DNA of 48,063 nucleotides from positions 1-48,063 of the forward strand of contig JAUCBJ010008274.1 of assembly GCA_032718475.1 (NCBI GenBank), read 5' to 3'. This DNA is from Nemertoderma westbladi (lineage: Eukaryota > Xenacoelomorpha > Nemertodermatida > Nemertodermatidae). The stretch's first letter is position 1; each line of letters starts with the position of its first letter. This document shows positions 32,991-43,050 of this stretch, piece by piece. The notes beneath the pieces are model-generated. The model saw only the letters and a list, made by a program, of their open reading frames with translations. It was not told the origin of the DNA and did no database searches. Both the position numbers and the translations under genes were made by a program.

Positions 32991-33127
32991 TTATATTGTG
33001 TATAATGTACCTTATCTCATTTCGGTCCCTCGTTTCAATATTTCACTCACTCGCTTCGCTCGTTCGTGTAGATATTAACACGTTCGGGACCAGCGTGAGA
33101 TAAAGTGCTACATTATACACAATATAA
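32991..33127. repeat. Fold-back MITE, ~40-nt arms
   Basis: TTATATTGTGTATAATGTAC, CTTATCTCA..GGTCCC (32991-33029) pairs with GGGACC..TGAGATAAAG and ACATTATACACAATATAA (33086-33127). The loop has its own hairpin-prone CACTCACTCGCTTCGCTCG followed by TTCGTG, resembling the loop of 23532-23629. Confidence 0.82.
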
Positions 33128-33387
33128 TAAATAGTTATTAAATTGCCACGACTTGCACTTCAATATATAACTGGGTGGAATTTTGATAAATTTTAGTTTC
33201 AGAAGATAAAATTAGAGAAGTTGTGTTTCAATAGGTTATCTAAATAAAATAATAAATCATTGAATTAACGTTTCAATGAGATCAATTATAAAAACCCGGA
33301 AATTAGCATTGCTATTTTAGCTATAAAGCGTAATATTAATTATTACAAAAGCAGTTAAATAAAAGTTACGCCTTAAAAAACCAGGAA

Positions 33388-36300
33388 TCATACAACCTCT
33401 GGGCATTTAGACAACCCCGACCATCTGTCCGGCATTTCTAAGAAATATTTATCGATGGCGTTTATGAATCTCTTCCTATAGACATCAGGAAACACAACAG
33501 TGGGCATCTTAGAAGGGTTGTCCTGGGAACTACCAATCATATTGATATGCCATTTACCTACCATCTCCAACTTCTTATCCCAGGTGAAGGTTCGTATGTA
33601 GTCTATAATACCCACAATAAGCTCTTTCTTAGTCACATCAACACCCACCAATAAGGAATAGTCCATGACAGTCTGCTGGAACAAGAAGTCGGTATCGATT
33701 ATAGCCGCCTCTAGTAACACGGACTTTGAGTATTTCCTAACATATAACGGATCTTCATTTAATCGTAAAAGGTAATTATCGTCCATTAAAACCGACGGCG
33801 TACCGGATTTCATTACTGTCATCCGATTCCTACGCGACCCTTTGAGATCGTAGATGATATCCACCTTGCGATTGTAAAATAAATTCTCCATTACAATAAG
33901 ATATTGTTTGGAAGCTGTGTTGGTGGAGGTGTTATTAAACGCGATACGGTACATTCCCAGCACTTTGGCCAACAACGTGGGTTTCTTGCCTTCCTCTTGG
34001 GTTTTCTTGACGTGTTCGAAGTACTTTGGGCCGAACTCAAGAAAAGATTGTGCCTCGTTGTTTGTCATCTGTTTGATAAGGAAACATCCGTCCAACGTTT
34101 TGCAGAATGTGCTGCCTGATTTACCTGCGCCGTGATTCCAAGGGGCGCACTGTGACAACGAACGAATAAAGTCATCTTCACCGCCACTGAAAACGAGTTT
34201 ACGAAACTGAAAGAATTCTTCAGCAAAAAACACGCAGCAAAAGAACTTTGTATGTGCGTCGGAGAATTGGCAAGCGATATGTCTTGGAGATTGTTCATTG
34301 CTATACGTCTCCTCTGCACCCTGAATTTTGTCAGTCGATGTCACTGAATAAAGTACATTTTGACCATGAGGCTGTTTATTATTGGTCTTAATTAAATCAC
34401 CGTCTGGTGGTTCCACAAATGAAATATTAGCATCAGTGTCTTTGAGATTACCATGACGTTTTGATTGACGCGATGTTTTTTCAGGTAAGAGAGCGATACT
34501 CTCAGCTTTAATATCCGCCAATCGAAGTTTATATTCGTTTGAGCAGAGTGTGTAGGCGATGACGGAACTCGGTTGGTTGTCTTTCACCATCACCGGTATT
34601 CCCACTCCCAGAGCAAGTTTGGGATGTTCATCATTTGAAAACGGACTGGTTATTGGAACGTAAGAAGAACCAGATTTCAGTTTCCCCAGCATTTGTCTGA
34701 CAGTTGATTGAGTCTTTGAGAGTTTAGGTTGGCTCTTAACCTTTCTTATTGTTTCAGGGGTCATTGGAGTGGAAGCTGGGTGCTGAAAATCTTCCCTTTC
34801 CCCGCCTGTTGGGTCGTCAATTAAAGCATTTTCAGAGGAATCACTGAAACCATGCGGAGGTGTTGGCGGGCCGTTGTGGAGATCTGCTATTGCAAGTACT
34901 GGCATCGAAACTCGTCTTCGATGGGAAGGTAAAACGCGCAAACCAGAATCACTAGCTTTGCTATTATTATGTTCTTTACTATTATCAGCGCGAGTTTCTC
35001 CAACACTCGAAGAAAATGATCCACTGAAATCGATAGATGGGATTCGTTTAATTATCTTTGGAGTTGGACTGTGATTTGTGTCTGGAACTTCGGGTACTTT
35101 GGAAGGTTTCTTATCTTCATTGAAGTCATCCAGGAGATCTGGTGTGGAAAAATTGTAAGTTAGTGAGGATGGCTTGCTCTCCCTACTGCTGTCATTCGTT
35201 ATAGAAACTTTGGATTTAATTGTGCTGTAGAATGAGGAAAGTTTTTCGTTCCAATGATGCACAGTTTCAAATAATTGGCAATTCAATCTCATCAAATAAT
35301 CTTCGGTTTCCAATAGTGAATGTTTGTCACAGATGGAATTGTCACGTGATGGCTGAGTAAGGTTATTGTTTGTTGATTTAATAAGTATATCTATCTCTGT
35401 TAAAAATTTATGTAGATCAGATGTACAAGCTTCCAATAGCTCATGAATGGTATCACTATCCTCACCAGCCTTTAGTTTTTCTTGTACAGATAAAAATATG
35501 GAACACCCAGTTTGCCGTAGTTGTTCAATTTTCTTCAAAAATACATCAGTATCAAGTTGAGTGCGATTTACATTAATTACTTGAGAAGGTAATACGAAAT
35601 CCATAGGAAATACTTTATTATATTTAAACGTGGCTACAACATCCCCTGAACCAAATGTTTGATAATGGTCGGCCATTAAGGAATGGGGGCATTTCGAAGA
35701 ATCATCTGGTAGCCTTTGTAAACAATGTGCTGCGAAGTTTAGCTGTAAGAATGCAGCGAATGATAAGTGCCATGTGTCTGAACTCATTACTGTTATTGGA
35801 AAAGTATGAAGACATCGCTTACAGCAATTCCACATAAGTATACCCGGCGCTTCTGGTAGTGGATTTCTCAGCTGTTTAACACAAACCTTCACGCACCCTC
35901 CATCCCAAACAAATCGTCGGAAATGGTTAATCATTGGCTGACCGCACTGAGATTGATTGATTGATGCACGACACATGTAGTCGCGCTTAAAACATCGGAA
36001 TTCGAGAAATCCACCGAGAGGAATATCATTCTTTCCATACATGTGCATATTCCTTATAGATGGTGGCATACAGGGCTCGCCTGGTACAGTTCTGTAAGCA
36101 GAAAACAAGGTAGCCAACTGGCAGTGATTGTTTAAATCTAAGCAATTTGTAGCTGCTGGTTCCAATGGGATCATAGGCACTTTAATCGGCAATTTTGGGG
36201 ATAACACCTCCCTACGAATGTCAGCACTATAATCAACATCCCTATTTTTCAGCACATATGTGGCCCCATTCGCTCGGTAATCAGCCAAGATGTCGTCGAT

Positions 36301-39282
36301 GGATTCATCATTTATGCACTGAGCAATATTCATTGTAATGAATCGGTGCTGGGGCACTCTTTTAACATTTTTGGCATTAAACTCCCATGGAAAAATATGT
36401 GTTTCCTTTGAAGGTGAATATTTATCTTTATACTGATTGGTTTCGCCAGAAGGATGACCTGGTTTCTGAAATAAGTACAAGTCACCACTGTGTAGAAACC
36501 GACGCAATGGACATGTGTTCCCCTTTGAGGTCTCCAGATATGGCGGATTCACAGGAATAAATGGCGATAAGCTAAGCTTTGTGTTGGATAGAACTTCAGT
36601 ACAGCTAGCACTATCCACAACATCTATCTCCATTTGATTAGATACATCATCTTCTATAGGATTAACTCTATCTAGAAAATCAGAAAATTGAGTTTTAGCA
36701 ATGTCCAAACTTATCTCACTGCACATATCCAAATTAAATATAGGTTCACTGTCATGGACACTATTTATAACTTCAAAGTCACCGACAGCAGTGAGTGGGG
36801 ATTCATTACTAAAAGAGCCGAGTTTGTGCTTAAGGTCAGAATATCGGCGTGGTTCAGATATCCGTCTCTCAGAATTACCATGACCATCAGTTACAGTAGA
36901 GGCATTGTCATTGGGTAGAATTATAGGCAATGATGTTTTCTTTGTACTGATAAAACTTGAATGCCTTTTATAAATGGCACCATGCAAGGCACAATGGTAA
37001 ATATCTTGTTGGCTTAATAACCGGTTGTGATCAATATTCATAGCATATTCATCATTTTTTATTACAGTATTTGGCATATCATCATTTACTTTCAAAAGGG
37101 GAAGGTAAGCAGAAATATCTTTTAAATACGACAATTCTAATATCGAATTATAACATATCAGAATCATGGAATTTAAAATTGATTTAACTTCTGAAAGTTC
37201 ATCTGGAGGTGAACCCTTCAAGATAACAGTACAATCTCGCACAGATGTAGCAGAATTAAATACCATAAGTGTCTTATTTATATATTCACCAGGTCTCCGA
37301 TACCCCAAGTCTCTAGTATAGAAGCAATCGCAGGCCAAACCAACACTATTCTCTGAGATATGATCAACGGTTGGTACCAAGACTGCATTTGCAACTCTAG
37401 CAATACGTTCCATAACATGCAATTTAACATTAATTACAAGAGTTACACCAGTTTCTAGCAACATTTCTTGGGCAATTCTAGACACTGTTTTTTGAACAAC
37501 AAGCAGTGATGGTTTAACTTGCATAATTCTTTGCACACAATTGTTCAGATATGAACGCTCTTGCAGCATTAGAGTATGTAATTCGCTGAACTTCCCTTCC
37601 ACACGCTGGTATTCAAGTGAAGACAGCAATAAGATAATTCTTGGGTTTTCTATATATGATTTCATCTTTGTGTGGACTATGTTATGACTAAATGCTGTTC
37701 CAGAAATTATATAACTGTCAGCAATACATCCACTATGTATCTTTTTAAAGTGTACATGTTCTCTGATATCCTTATTATCTCCTTTTCTAATATCAGGCCT
37801 AACAACATTTGCAACTTTTGTAGCTATATCTTGTATGATAGTTGCCCAAGATTCATCTATTCTTGATGCAGTCATTTTTTCAATAAGTATGAAAGACTGA
37901 TGAGCATCATAGTGATCAATAAGATATGGGGCAACACCACCACAGCTGCATTCGCTTTCATTATTAACTGCACTAGTTGTAGAAGACATTGAAGATCCGA
38001 TAATACTGCCAGTATCATCTTTAAGGGTAAGACAATTAGAGTTGTTTGCATTGATAGTTTCACATGAAAGAGAATGAAACTCAGAACTACTAGCAGTTGG
38101 AAATTGTGGTATTTCACTATACATATTCATAGCAAAGGCGGCAGTACTGGAATGTACTAACTGACTAACCACAATACTGCTAGAAGTAGAATCAACATTT
38201 GTATCATCGTTAATGAGGGTTGTCTTATTTACAGTCCCTGCATCATGGTCATGTTCTAAGATGTCGTGACTGATTTCCTTCATCCACAGTGGCTCCGTTT
38301 CATCGGAAGTACTTCTGTTCCTAACAGAAACAGTATCAGATGCAATCTCTGCATAAGCACACCTTGGTTTAAACAAAATGTTTCCATCAACAAAAGATGA
38401 TGATCGGTTTGAAACTGCAACTAACCAACCACTTTCTAGTAATGCATTTCCAATCGCATTAGCCTGGGGTCTAGTGCTTGCTTTGTCATGTTCCAACAAC
38501 CAATCAATAAGTTGTTGCCCAGTGAAACAATCTGTGTAGGTCCTGAGTCGATAACGAAGTGACTGTAAAGCAATCCCACTCACTGGATTAAGAATACTAA
38601 TCATAAGTCCAGTAAGTTGTGTTGACTGTCTGCTTGTAAGTGTCTTCCTGTTGACATCTTCAATATTAATGTCAATAAATGTATCAGGAGAAGTGACACG
38701 ACGTTCAGAAAACCTTCGCATTGATGATGGTGAAAGTGACACACTATCCAATGTCTGAGATTCGTTGTTGGTCATGATATTCATCTCAGGAATACCAAGA
38801 AGACTAGAAGCACTGGCACTTCTGACAAGCATCAAATCATTGCAAGAATTTGAAAGCTGTCGAATGCGTGCAATGTTTTCGGAACACTCAGATAACTCTG
38901 CACTTAATGAATGCAGATCACTTGATGTGCTAGACTCAACATATTTGCGTATAACTCTGAAACAATATAAACAGGCCCTTAAACTTCCAGTATAACCAAT
39001 AGATCTCCCCGGTATATCGAAACAGCAGCAAGCACTGCAAAATATTTGGCCACATACACGGCAGTGGTGTCGTCGGCGTATAGCAGTAAACTTATTGCCA
39101 CAATCATAGCATTGATAGCAAGATGAATCCGGCATCCAAAACTCTCTAAAATCTGTGTCATTGTATTCTTGCGGCACAGTTCCTCTGTGGTCAATAATAC
39201 CAACAATTTGTTGTAACACACTATGCAAGGTGCGACGTGGCTTAAACGAGACAGATGGCCTTTCTGGTGTTAATTCAGACAT
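33388..39282 (-). CDS. PIKFYVE: 1-phosphatidylinositol 3-phosphate 5-kinase (PIKfyve/Fab1), single uninterrupted frame
   Basis: Makes PI(3,5)P2 from PI3P on endosomes and lysosomes, in complex with VAC14 and FIG4. The 1964 residues are close to human PIKFYVE (about 2100). FYVE zinc finger at about 50-112: WMPDSS, cysteine pairs 58/61, 74/77, 82/85 and 104/107, and RRRHHCRVCG that reads PI3P. DEP domain at about 228-306 (LRTYTDCFTGQQLIDWLLEH). TCP1/Cpn60-like domain at about 475-725 (GVTLVINVKLHVMERIARV, CDCFYTRDLG). A Cys/His-rich region follows (GGFLEFRCFKRDYMCRASIN, FRRFVWDGGCVKVC, WNCCKRCLHTFP). The C-terminal PIP kinase domain spans about 1660-1955 (KSGSTFCKTLDGCFLIKQM, MDYSLLVGVD, GIIDYIRTFTWDKKLE), with all core motifs kept. 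Start: MSELTPERPS, close before FYVE. No intron or frame break over 5.9 kb is unusual, since vertebrate genes have dozens of introns. It is either intron loss or an intact retrogene; no poly(A) tract was seen downstream. Confidence 0.97.
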   Translation of the reverse strand: MSELTPERPSVSFKPRRTLHSVLQQIVGIIDHRGTVPQEYNDTDFREFWMPDSSCYQCYDCGNKFTAIRRRHHCRVCGQIFCSACCCFDIPGRSIGYTGSLRACLYCFRVIRKYVESSTSSDLHSLSAELSECSENIARIRQLSNSCNDLMLVRSASASSLLGIPEMNIMTNNESQTLDSVSLSPSSMRRFSERRVTSPDTFIDINIEDVNRKTLTSRQSTQLTGLMISILNPVSGIALQSLRYRLRTYTDCFTGQQLIDWLLEHDKASTRPQANAIGNALLESGWLVAVSNRSSSFVDGNILFKPRCAYAEIASDTVSVRNRSTSDETEPLWMKEISHDILEHDHDAGTVNKTTLINDDTNVDSTSSSIVVSQLVHSSTAAFAMNMYSEIPQFPTASSSEFHSLSCETINANNSNCLTLKDDTGSIIGSSMSSTTSAVNNESECSCGGVAPYLIDHYDAHQSFILIEKMTASRIDESWATIIQDIATKVANVVRPDIRKGDNKDIREHVHFKKIHSGCIADSYIISGTAFSHNIVHTKMKSYIENPRIILLLSSLEYQRVEGKFSELHTLMLQERSYLNNCVQRIMQVKPSLLVVQKTVSRIAQEMLLETGVTLVINVKLHVMERIARVANAVLVPTVDHISENSVGLACDCFYTRDLGYRRPGEYINKTLMVFNSATSVRDCTVILKGSPPDELSEVKSILNSMILICYNSILELSYLKDISAYLPLLKVNDDMPNTVIKNDEYAMNIDHNRLLSQQDIYHCALHGAIYKRHSSFISTKKTSLPIILPNDNASTVTDGHGNSERRISEPRRYSDLKHKLGSFSNESPLTAVGDFEVINSVHDSEPIFNLDMCSEISLDIAKTQFSDFLDRVNPIEDDVSNQMEIDVVDSASCTEVLSNTKLSLSPFIPVNPPYLETSKGNTCPLRRFLHSGDLYLFQKPGHPSGETNQYKDKYSPSKETHIFPWEFNAKNVKRVPQHRFITMNIAQCINDESIDDILADYRANGATYVLKNRDVDYSADIRREVLSPKLPIKVPMIPLEPAATNCLDLNNHCQLATLFSAYRTVPGEPCMPPSIRNMHMYGKNDIPLGGFLEFRCFKRDYMCRASINQSQCGQPMINHFRRFVWDGGCVKVCVKQLRNPLPEAPGILMWNCCKRCLHTFPITVMSSDTWHLSFAAFLQLNFAAHCLQRLPDDSSKCPHSLMADHYQTFGSGDVVATFKYNKVFPMDFVLPSQVINVNRTQLDTDVFLKKIEQLRQTGCSIFLSVQEKLKAGEDSDTIHELLEACTSDLHKFLTEIDILIKSTNNNLTQPSRDNSICDKHSLLETEDYLMRLNCQLFETVHHWNEKLSSFYSTIKSKVSITNDSSRESKPSSLTYNFSTPDLLDDFNEDKKPSKVPEVPDTNHSPTPKIIKRIPSIDFSGSFSSSVGETRADNSKEHNNSKASDSGLRVLPSHRRRVSMPVLAIADLHNGPPTPPHGFSDSSENALIDDPTGGEREDFQHPASTPMTPETIRKVKSQPKLSKTQSTVRQMLGKLKSGSSYVPITSPFSNDEHPKLALGVGIPVMVKDNQPSSVIAYTLCSNEYKLRLADIKAESIALLPEKTSRQSKRHGNLKDTDANISFVEPPDGDLIKTNNKQPHGQNVLYSVTSTDKIQGAEETYSNEQSPRHIACQFSDAHTKFFCCVFFAEEFFQFRKLVFSGGEDDFIRSLSQCAPWNHGAGKSGSTFCKTLDGCFLIKQMTNNEAQSFLEFGPKYFEHVKKTQEEGKKPTLLAKVLGMYRIAFNNTSTNTASKQYLIVMENLFYNRKVDIIYDLKGSRRNRMTVMKSGTPSVLMDDNYLLRLNEDPLYVRKYSKSVLLEAAIIDTDFLFQQTVMDYSLLVGVDVTKKELIVGIIDYIRTFTWDKKLEMVGKWHINMIGSSQDNPSKMPTVVFPDVYRKRFINAIDKYFLEMPDRWSGLSKCPEVV

Positions 39283-40443
39283 GGTAACGTAAAAAGACTA
39301 CATTACAAACATGATTACATTCAAATCTTCATATAACATTAACAATCCCCTTTAACGCATAACATGTCATTCAATTGCAATAATGAATATATTAGGCCTA
39401 TAAATAATTGTTAATATGAATGTTAGAAGTAAGTAAAATTGTGAATAAATTTCACTTTGGGGGTTGGAAGTACAATAAAGTAGAGTTTACGTTATACTAG
39501 AGAGGTCAAATAGGGGTGTGTGTGTGGTGGGTACTGGGTATGGCATTGTATATAATTAATTATTATTGTTATTATTGGCTATTTTCAAAAACTATATTTA
39601 ATAATTTTAATTATTATGTAACTTATCTATTTCTAATTATTATATATTTCAACTAATTACTAACTATTTTGAATTGTTACCCATTTTTTGCATTATATTA
39701 ATTAATAATTTGTAGTATAATAATTTTTAGTTTATATACTTTTAACTTTATCTAAAATAAAAAGAAGTAAAATAAATATGTATTATTTTTATCTGCCGGA
39801 TGTTGTGTAAGAGTTGCAGTTCTAAATAACCTAAAAGTACCTTACTTACTACGTTCAATTACAGTCGTAAACTTTGAACATTAGTATAAACACATTATAT
39901 TTACAATTACCGGTACAATATTATAATAAAATGTTATTAATATAATAACAATAACAGCTTTTTACTCCCATATATAAATAAAACTGTATCCTGTTCTTTG
40001 TTCTATTTACTTTCGTTAATTGTTTTAGTTAGAATAACTATGCCACAGTAACCTGCTCCTCCTTTCCCTTTTATGGCTAACAATGAGACAAGATACTAAT
40101 TCGTCGAGTTGGGATTTGCGTCCACCCTCTTTCCTGTTCCCTTAATTCAACGACCCCCCCCCCCCCCCCCAATTTTCAAATAAACCTTAATGAGATTGCA
40201 TGATTTTTTGGGTAATAATAGCAGAATTTATAATTTCGAAACGGTTTCACCACCGATATTGCACAAATCGCACAAAAATAGGAATGCTAAACTACATAAC
40301 ATTAGCATTAGCATATACCATCTATCATCAAAATAAGTACAAAACATGGGGGGGGGGGGGGGGTGAGGGGGGATGTTGTTGGGCCGTGTACCTGAATACA
40401 TAGACAACAGACCACGGTGTACATCGGTGCCAACATATACAAG
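39283..40443. other. Intergenic region between PIKfyve and WDR89
   Basis: Very AT-rich. It has 17 C at 40154-40170 and 16 G at 40348-40363. It must hold the PIKfyve promoter (minus strand) and the WDR89 3' end. No other gene seen. Confidence 0.6.
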
Positions 40444-40449
40444 TTTATT
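40444..40449 (-). terminator. Candidate poly(A) signal of WDR89
   Basis: AATAAA on the minus strand, about 44 nt past the WDR89 stop codon. Position and sequence fit a cleavage/polyadenylation signal; there is no transcript evidence. Confidence 0.5.
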
Positions 40450-40492
40450 GTACCCTTCCACCGCTAGGGGATTCATATTAATTGAGTTTCCA

Positions 40493-41705
40493 TTACTTCT
40501 TAGTCTTTTTAACCTGAACCCGAAACCCCGAAACAACTTCGTCTAATGTTCTACTATCGGGATTCTTTATTTTCCGCTTTCGTCCTAAACCGGCACCTTT
40601 CTCAGTATCTGAGAGCGACGGCGCGTACAATCGGACGAGTGAGGATTCGCAACCTACGTAGAGGTGAGACAAACTCGAACTGCGACAAACAGAATGAGCC
40701 GCGAAATGTTTGTCATTCGAAGTCGGAATATTTACATATACGAACATCTTTTTTGCCGACATCAACGATATCAATATCTCCATTGTAATTACCATAGCAA
40801 CCAAACAACGACTGAGTTTCTTGTTGGTAGAAACAATCCAACATAAACTCTGATTGTAAATAGTTTAGTTCAGTAAATAAAGTATAGGATTTAATCATTT
40901 CGAGCTCATTGGAATCCCACAGTTGTACATCGTGAGTGTGAGTGACGACATATAGAGACGACAACTCGTTGCCATACCAACCGACTCTACTAACAGACGA
41001 TTCCGCGTTTAGTGTCCCGACAAGGGCGTCTTCCTCCTCCGATTGGTTGACATCGAATATATTAACTAAACCGTCGACTGACCCGGTTGCTAGGAGACTA
41101 TTATTAGTTGGATGGAATTCAACTGCTGTTATATCGTCGCTGTGACATTCGGAATAACTTCCCATGTATTTGGAGGTACGAGCATCCCAGAAATGCACAA
41201 ACGCTTTGCTGTCCGAAAACTCTTCGTTCGCGGAGATTGGATTATCGTCATTATTAAATGTTCCTGCGCAGATGAGAGCATCGTCACAGCTGATAGAGAT
41301 ACACTGCAGACTCAGTGCGGCAGAGTTGTTACCGGTTATGATGGATGGAGTCTCAAGGGACGCGCAAGTTCCTGCCCGTCGGGTATCCCATACACGGACT
41401 GTCCCATCCGAAGCGCCGTAATAAACCACCGAGGGGTTGGCGTGTGAATATCGGACGGAGGTGAAGTCCGGGTTACCCACATCTGAAGAGTGTATGACGT
41501 CACCGGCGGGCTGTAAGTCCAAGGATAAGTTCTGCACAGTCGTACAAGTGAGGGCGGTCACAGAACTGCCTTTGCACTCAATGTCGATAACGGGATCATT
41601 GTCCTGACCCTGAGAGATAAACTGAGCCTTGGATAATCTAAATGTCTCGAATATACTGGTACCGCTACAGGAGGGACCATAAAAACGGGAACTGCTATCA
41701 GCCAT
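40493..41705 (-). CDS. WDR89: WD repeat-containing protein 89 (frame break near C-terminus)
   Basis: WD40 beta-propeller. From ATG 41705 the frame gives blades such as VVYYGASDGTVRVWDTRRAG, ALICAGTFNNDDN..FVHFWDAR and SYSECHSDDITAVEFHPTNN, then LATGSVDGLVNIFDVNQSEE and EDALVGTLNAESSVSRVGW. These follow human WDR89 closely (SETHSDDV, SDGLVNVFDI, EEDALV). The first frame stops at 40713. The expected C-terminus (KHFAAHSVCRSSSLSHLYVG, CESSLVRLYAPS, then a basic tail) continues in another frame to 40493. The switch lies at or near an A6 run (plus positions 40749-40754); one A fewer would join the frames. The joined length, about 400 residues, matches the family (387 in human). It is single-exon here; as I recall, the vertebrate coding region is too. 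A sequencing indel is the simplest explanation. Confidence 0.92.
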
Positions 41706-43048
41706 CCTGAGCCTGTTGCCTGTCCGACTTCGGGTTCAGCAGAGATTTTATAGACATCTTTTCTTGTTTTGGTATGCCTAATGTGTAATGTTGTAAGCCT
41801 AATGAATTTTAATTTAATGACATGACATGACACTCGACACTGTGACATGAACATAAACAAACAATTATAAAACAATTAATAAGAATTTAGACAAATGTGG
41901 CATCGCCACTAAAGTAAAATAGGCAATGTACAGATGTAGGCAAGCACAAAAGGTGCTTAAAATTTAAAATCACATATAAAATAATTAGAACTATCTAGAC
42001 ATAGTTATGAAGAGTAAAATGAAAACCAAAATATTGAGTTATTGCTAGGTATTAGGTATCAACTGTGTACTTATAATATATCGCGACTCGCGAGTTCTTT
42101 TTGGCTATTAGTTAGGCCTATTACTTAGTTCTGGAGCAGATCAGTCTCAGATAGCAGATAGGTACATTTTACCTGTTTTAAATACTTGGGTGTACTTTGA
42201 GTGACTGAGTGATGGCGACATTACTGAATCACTGCACTCCCCTACTATTACTATTGGGAAGAGAGTTCCAGGTAGGGGGGGTCGCTCTATTCCTTCCATT
42301 GGTGTCCTCTTGTTCTCGAATAGTGATAGTCGAATTAGTAGCAAAATGGAAGTAAACGGGACTGGTCAGCCTCAGCTGGTTACAGGGTTACCTACGAATA
42401 GTCAGATAGCTGGATACTGGGATAGGGGACCCTCCTGAATGCAGAAAGCTTTCTGCATTTGCTTTTGCAATATTCTGCTCTTTTGTTTTTTTCAAATCGT
42501 TTAGGGCCTAGGCTATCAGGCTATTGCTATATTGTTTTGCTTCCTTCTGGCTGTCTGGCTGGCCTGGCTACCGGTACCGGTACCAGTGCAACGCTCCTTT
42601 ACTACACAAGTACTATACATTTTTTATCTGTAGCCTGTAGCTGTGTAGGCCTACTATAAATTTTTTTGTGATTTGGTCTGATTATTGCCACTTAACGTTG
42701 CTTCGGGCCTTACAGCCTTACTGCCTTATGGCAATATGTCAGAAATTCCGCTAAATTTCTTAGATTATGACTTAGGGCAGTAGGGTTAGGGTTAGCAGTT
42801 ACATGACAGTATTACAGTTATTATTAACCCTAACTAAAATAATAAACCAAACCATCTTTACAAGAATAAATGGTTATGATAGGCTATGATGAGAGTACTG
42901 CAGCGCTCTGAACCAAGGTGGAACAAGTGTCAGATACCGTCAGATCAGATCAGATCAGATAAGGACAGACGTTTTAGCCATCCTATTCTATAGGCCTACA
43001 TTTCAGTGAGTGTAATAATGTTACATCAATCAGCCTGTCTCTGTCGGC
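41706..43048. other. Non-coding stretch with short simple repeats
   Basis: 5' flank of WDR89. Holds (AGATC)4 at about 42940-42960, CCGGTACCGGTACC at about 42571-42585 and an interstitial TAGGGTTAGGGTTAG at 42781-42795. No recognisable gene. Confidence 0.55.
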
Positions 43049-43050
43049 TA

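Noticed and set aside
40749-40755. Classical -1 programmed frameshift at A_AAA_AAG in WDR89
   Set aside because: The zero frame reads GGC AAA AAA GAT, not NNA AAA AAG, so the heptamer is in the wrong phase for -1 slippage. An indel is likelier.
42781-42795. Telomeric repeat TAGGGTTAGGGTTAG
   Set aside because: Only about two and a half units; expected by chance or as a tiny interstitial remnant, not a telomere.
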